This document shows positions 62,501 to 64,000 of a stretch of DNA of 64,000 nucleotides, in pieces. How positions within the stretch are numbered: position 1 is the first letter of the stretch; every line of letters starts with the position of its first letter. The stretch is from Ricordea florida (Eukaryota > Cnidaria > Anthozoa > Corallimorpharia > Ricordeidae). The notes under the pieces were generated by a model that did not search any database, had not been told where the DNA came from, and worked only from the letters and a program-made list of their open reading frames with translations. The stretch covers positions 20,532,504 to 20,596,503 of the forward strand of contig OX453283.1 in NCBI GenBank assembly GCA_949710005.1. The letters are read 5' to 3'. A program made the position numbers and the translations under genes.

Positions 62501-64000
62501 TGAGGGGCAGTGGGGACTAGAGACCACTAAAGTAATTAAGAATCATATCTTTTTTGTCAGCTTAGATATTGTTGTTGCATAATTTCATTTCATACAATAT
62601 AATTATTAACATATAGAGCCATAGGCTCATGGATTTGATTTAATTTATTTCATTTGCGCTTTACAGTGTCCCCAATTAGTACAGCAGTGCTAAATACACT
62701 TGACACTCAAATAAAGTTCATTATTATTATTATTATTATGGATTAAATGTGGCACAACTGGGTTTAATCAGCACGCATTAAGGAAGTAATTATAATTGAC
62801 TGAATTATAAACAAGGAATTACACATGATAAAACAAAAAAATATATATTTTTTTTATGTTATGAGTAATTTATGCAGCCCAGAATACATTACACTTCCAA
62901 AACCCTGAGAGTCAGCAGGCTTATTATTTGTATAATAATTTTCTGTTTTGTTAATACAAAGAGACACTAACATTTTACATCAAAATTTTTATTTTCATTT
63001 CCTTCAGGATGAAATATCTGGATCAAAGGCTGGATGGCTTCCAAACAATAGTTGACTCCAGGTTTCCCCAGTCATCCCCAGTTATTCTTCTTATGGATAA
63101 CATCAACATGTATAGAGGAAGAAAAAGGCATTACAGACTTTTTAAAGACATTGGCCCCAAAATGTGGAATTTCACAGGTATAATTTTTTTCATTAATTAC
63201 AAAAAAGTTTTACAGAAAGAATGGTGGCAGTTTATAGAATGATAGGAATAACAGTCATTGTTTAAAAAATTATAAGATGCTGGTAATTATGTTTTTAAGC
63301 ATGCACATTACTTTAATTTCTGTGTTGTCAGTTAATGATCGCCTTGTCATTGTTTGACATTATTACTAACAAGTCATATACTAAGTCTAATAAAATAACA
63401 TTTATTTACATGATTGAGGTTGCAAAACCATCAGTAATTATACAAAGTTTTTAGGGAAAACTGTTTTCTATTATTACTTACTTATTACTTGCTGAAAAAC
63501 ACTTAAACTAATACCTTCTGCTATTTTATTGTCAGGACTGGGAGCTATTGTTCCAAGACTCGATGGCATTGAGCATCTACTGGAATGCCCAGAAACAACA
63601 AGCAAGCCTCAGATTGACTTAGAGACACTCGATGCAAATCATATTTTGCTTGGTAAACCAGATATCTTTGCTTCAGGGCCATGGGCGGGGGGGGGGGGGG
63701 TGGTGCAATGCTTGTTTTCAGACCGTGCCTCAGAGTCCCTTTCCTTTTTACGAATATTTTTGGTGTATTTTTTATCTTCATACAGATTCAATGCCTGAGC
63801 ACAAGAATCTTTGGGAAAATTTTCTAAATATGTATCTTTCCAACCTCATCAAACTGGGTTTGAATCACGTCCCTTCCAGCATTAAATCGTTCAAGGAAAT
63901 GACCGAAGCTGAATTTAACACGTGGCTTGCTACAGTCGACTTCAAAGAGTTTGAAAAGTCTCCAAAGCCTTACAGAATCAACGAAGTACCACTTTCAGAT
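59530..64000 (+). CDS. Eight-exon gene with DUF6589-like region, 3' end outside
   Basis: A consistent spliced model: 59,530-59,584 ([18 protein letters not shown]), 59,675-59,782 ([20 protein letters not shown]), 60,005-60,207 ([40 protein letters not shown]), 61,415-61,537, 61,927-62,459 (coiled-coil start, then [20 protein letters not shown]), 63,008-63,177 ([20 protein letters not shown]), 63,536-63,652 and 63,786->64,000. Every junction has GT-AG and matching phase, with no stop in ~500 codons, so this gene looks functional. The acceptor of exon 4 is less certain than the rest. DNINMYRG resembles the DNxNM box of DUF6589-type proteins, whose role is unknown. Its ATG lies 110 bp from the HECT element's edge, so that insertion replaced its upstream region. 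Confidence 0.8.
60300..60610 (+). repeat. Tandemly duplicated retroelement 3' tail
   Basis: The block TTTTTACAGTCAATTGTTCA ... CTCAATAAAGTATTATTGTT occurs twice, 184 bp apart. Each copy ends in a TTATTG/TTATTA microsatellite. AATAAA before the simple repeat suggests a LINE or SINE 3' end. It lies in intron 3 of the DUF6589-like gene. Confidence 0.75.
60801..61226. mobile_element. 425-bp non-autonomous element, 8-bp target duplication
   Basis: CCCGGGGGGTACTCAGGATT (then TCAAGTGA) at the left matches the complement of the right end (TCACTTGAAATCCTGAGTAC, then CCCCCTGGG). Flanks read ATCCATAG and ATCCATAA, a 7-of-8 direct duplication, as left by hAT-type transposases. The inside is AT-rich with repeated GGATTTTTTGGG-like segments. 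It sits in intron 3 of the DUF6589-like gene. Confidence 0.8.
62465..63005. other. Intron with short retroelement tail
   Basis: Intron 5. At 62,640-62,740 the sequence CTCAAATAAAGTTCATTATT followed by (ATT)n resembles the 3' end of another LINE or SINE copy. The rest is unremarkable. Confidence 0.5.
63685..63705. repeat. G-run in intron
   Basis: GGGCGGGGGGGGGGGG lies in intron 7, next to a donor-proximal region. Length is likely variable and assembly-sensitive; it could form a G-quadruplex. Confidence 0.6.

Overview
The window looks like animal nuclear DNA, most likely from a cnidarian (a coral or sea anemone); the organism is inferred, not proven. Genes are split by GT-AG introns, DNA is AT-rich, and coding signal comes mostly from transposable elements of the mixture common in cnidarian genomes: Gypsy, DIRS, LINE, Crypton, PiggyBac, Tc1, Polinton and small inverted-repeat elements. 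No bacterial operon, tRNA, rRNA or CRISPR array is supported.

Bases 1-31,000 are a graveyard of elements, mostly decayed. In order: a LINE ORF1 fragment running off the left edge, a Gypsy integrase fragment, a Tc1-like transposase, a DUF6589-type gene remnant, a PiggyBac transposase, an intron-containing gene of unknown function (12.7-14.5 kb), a foldback element made of GTCGG repeats, a 70-bp tandem array, an OTU-protease remnant with a degenerate 2A-like motif, a DIRS-type retroelement (23-26 kb), a Crypton tyrosine recombinase and a Gypsy gag fragment.

Bases 31,500-49,700 hold the main feature, a 15.37-kb Polinton (Maverick; adintovirus-like endogenous element). Its terminal inverted repeats (287 and 298 bp) appear identical except for one 11-bp unit, so it is young. 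It is flanked by a GCTGG duplication and sits inside a coding exon of a minus-strand gene, breaking it. It carries protein-primed DNA polymerase B, an integrase, a packaging ATPase, a major capsid protein, a candidate minor capsid protein and several small membrane or coiled-coil proteins. A plus-strand module encodes a zinc-motif repeat protein and two related unknown proteins. The major capsid frame has a stop codon 37 codons before its apparent natural end. Most minus-strand genes share a CTAAAGA/TTTAAAGA motif just upstream, and each plus-strand gene is followed by a similar hairpin.

Bases 52,900-59,420 are a second complete-looking element: 233-bp inverted repeats enclosing a DDE integrase-like transposase and, convergent to it, an intron-containing HECT ubiquitin-ligase gene with three apparent frameshifts. 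It ends about 110 bp upstream of the start codon of an eight-exon plus-strand gene with DUF6589-like features that runs off the right edge. A 425-bp element with a near-perfect 8-bp duplication lies in one of its introns.
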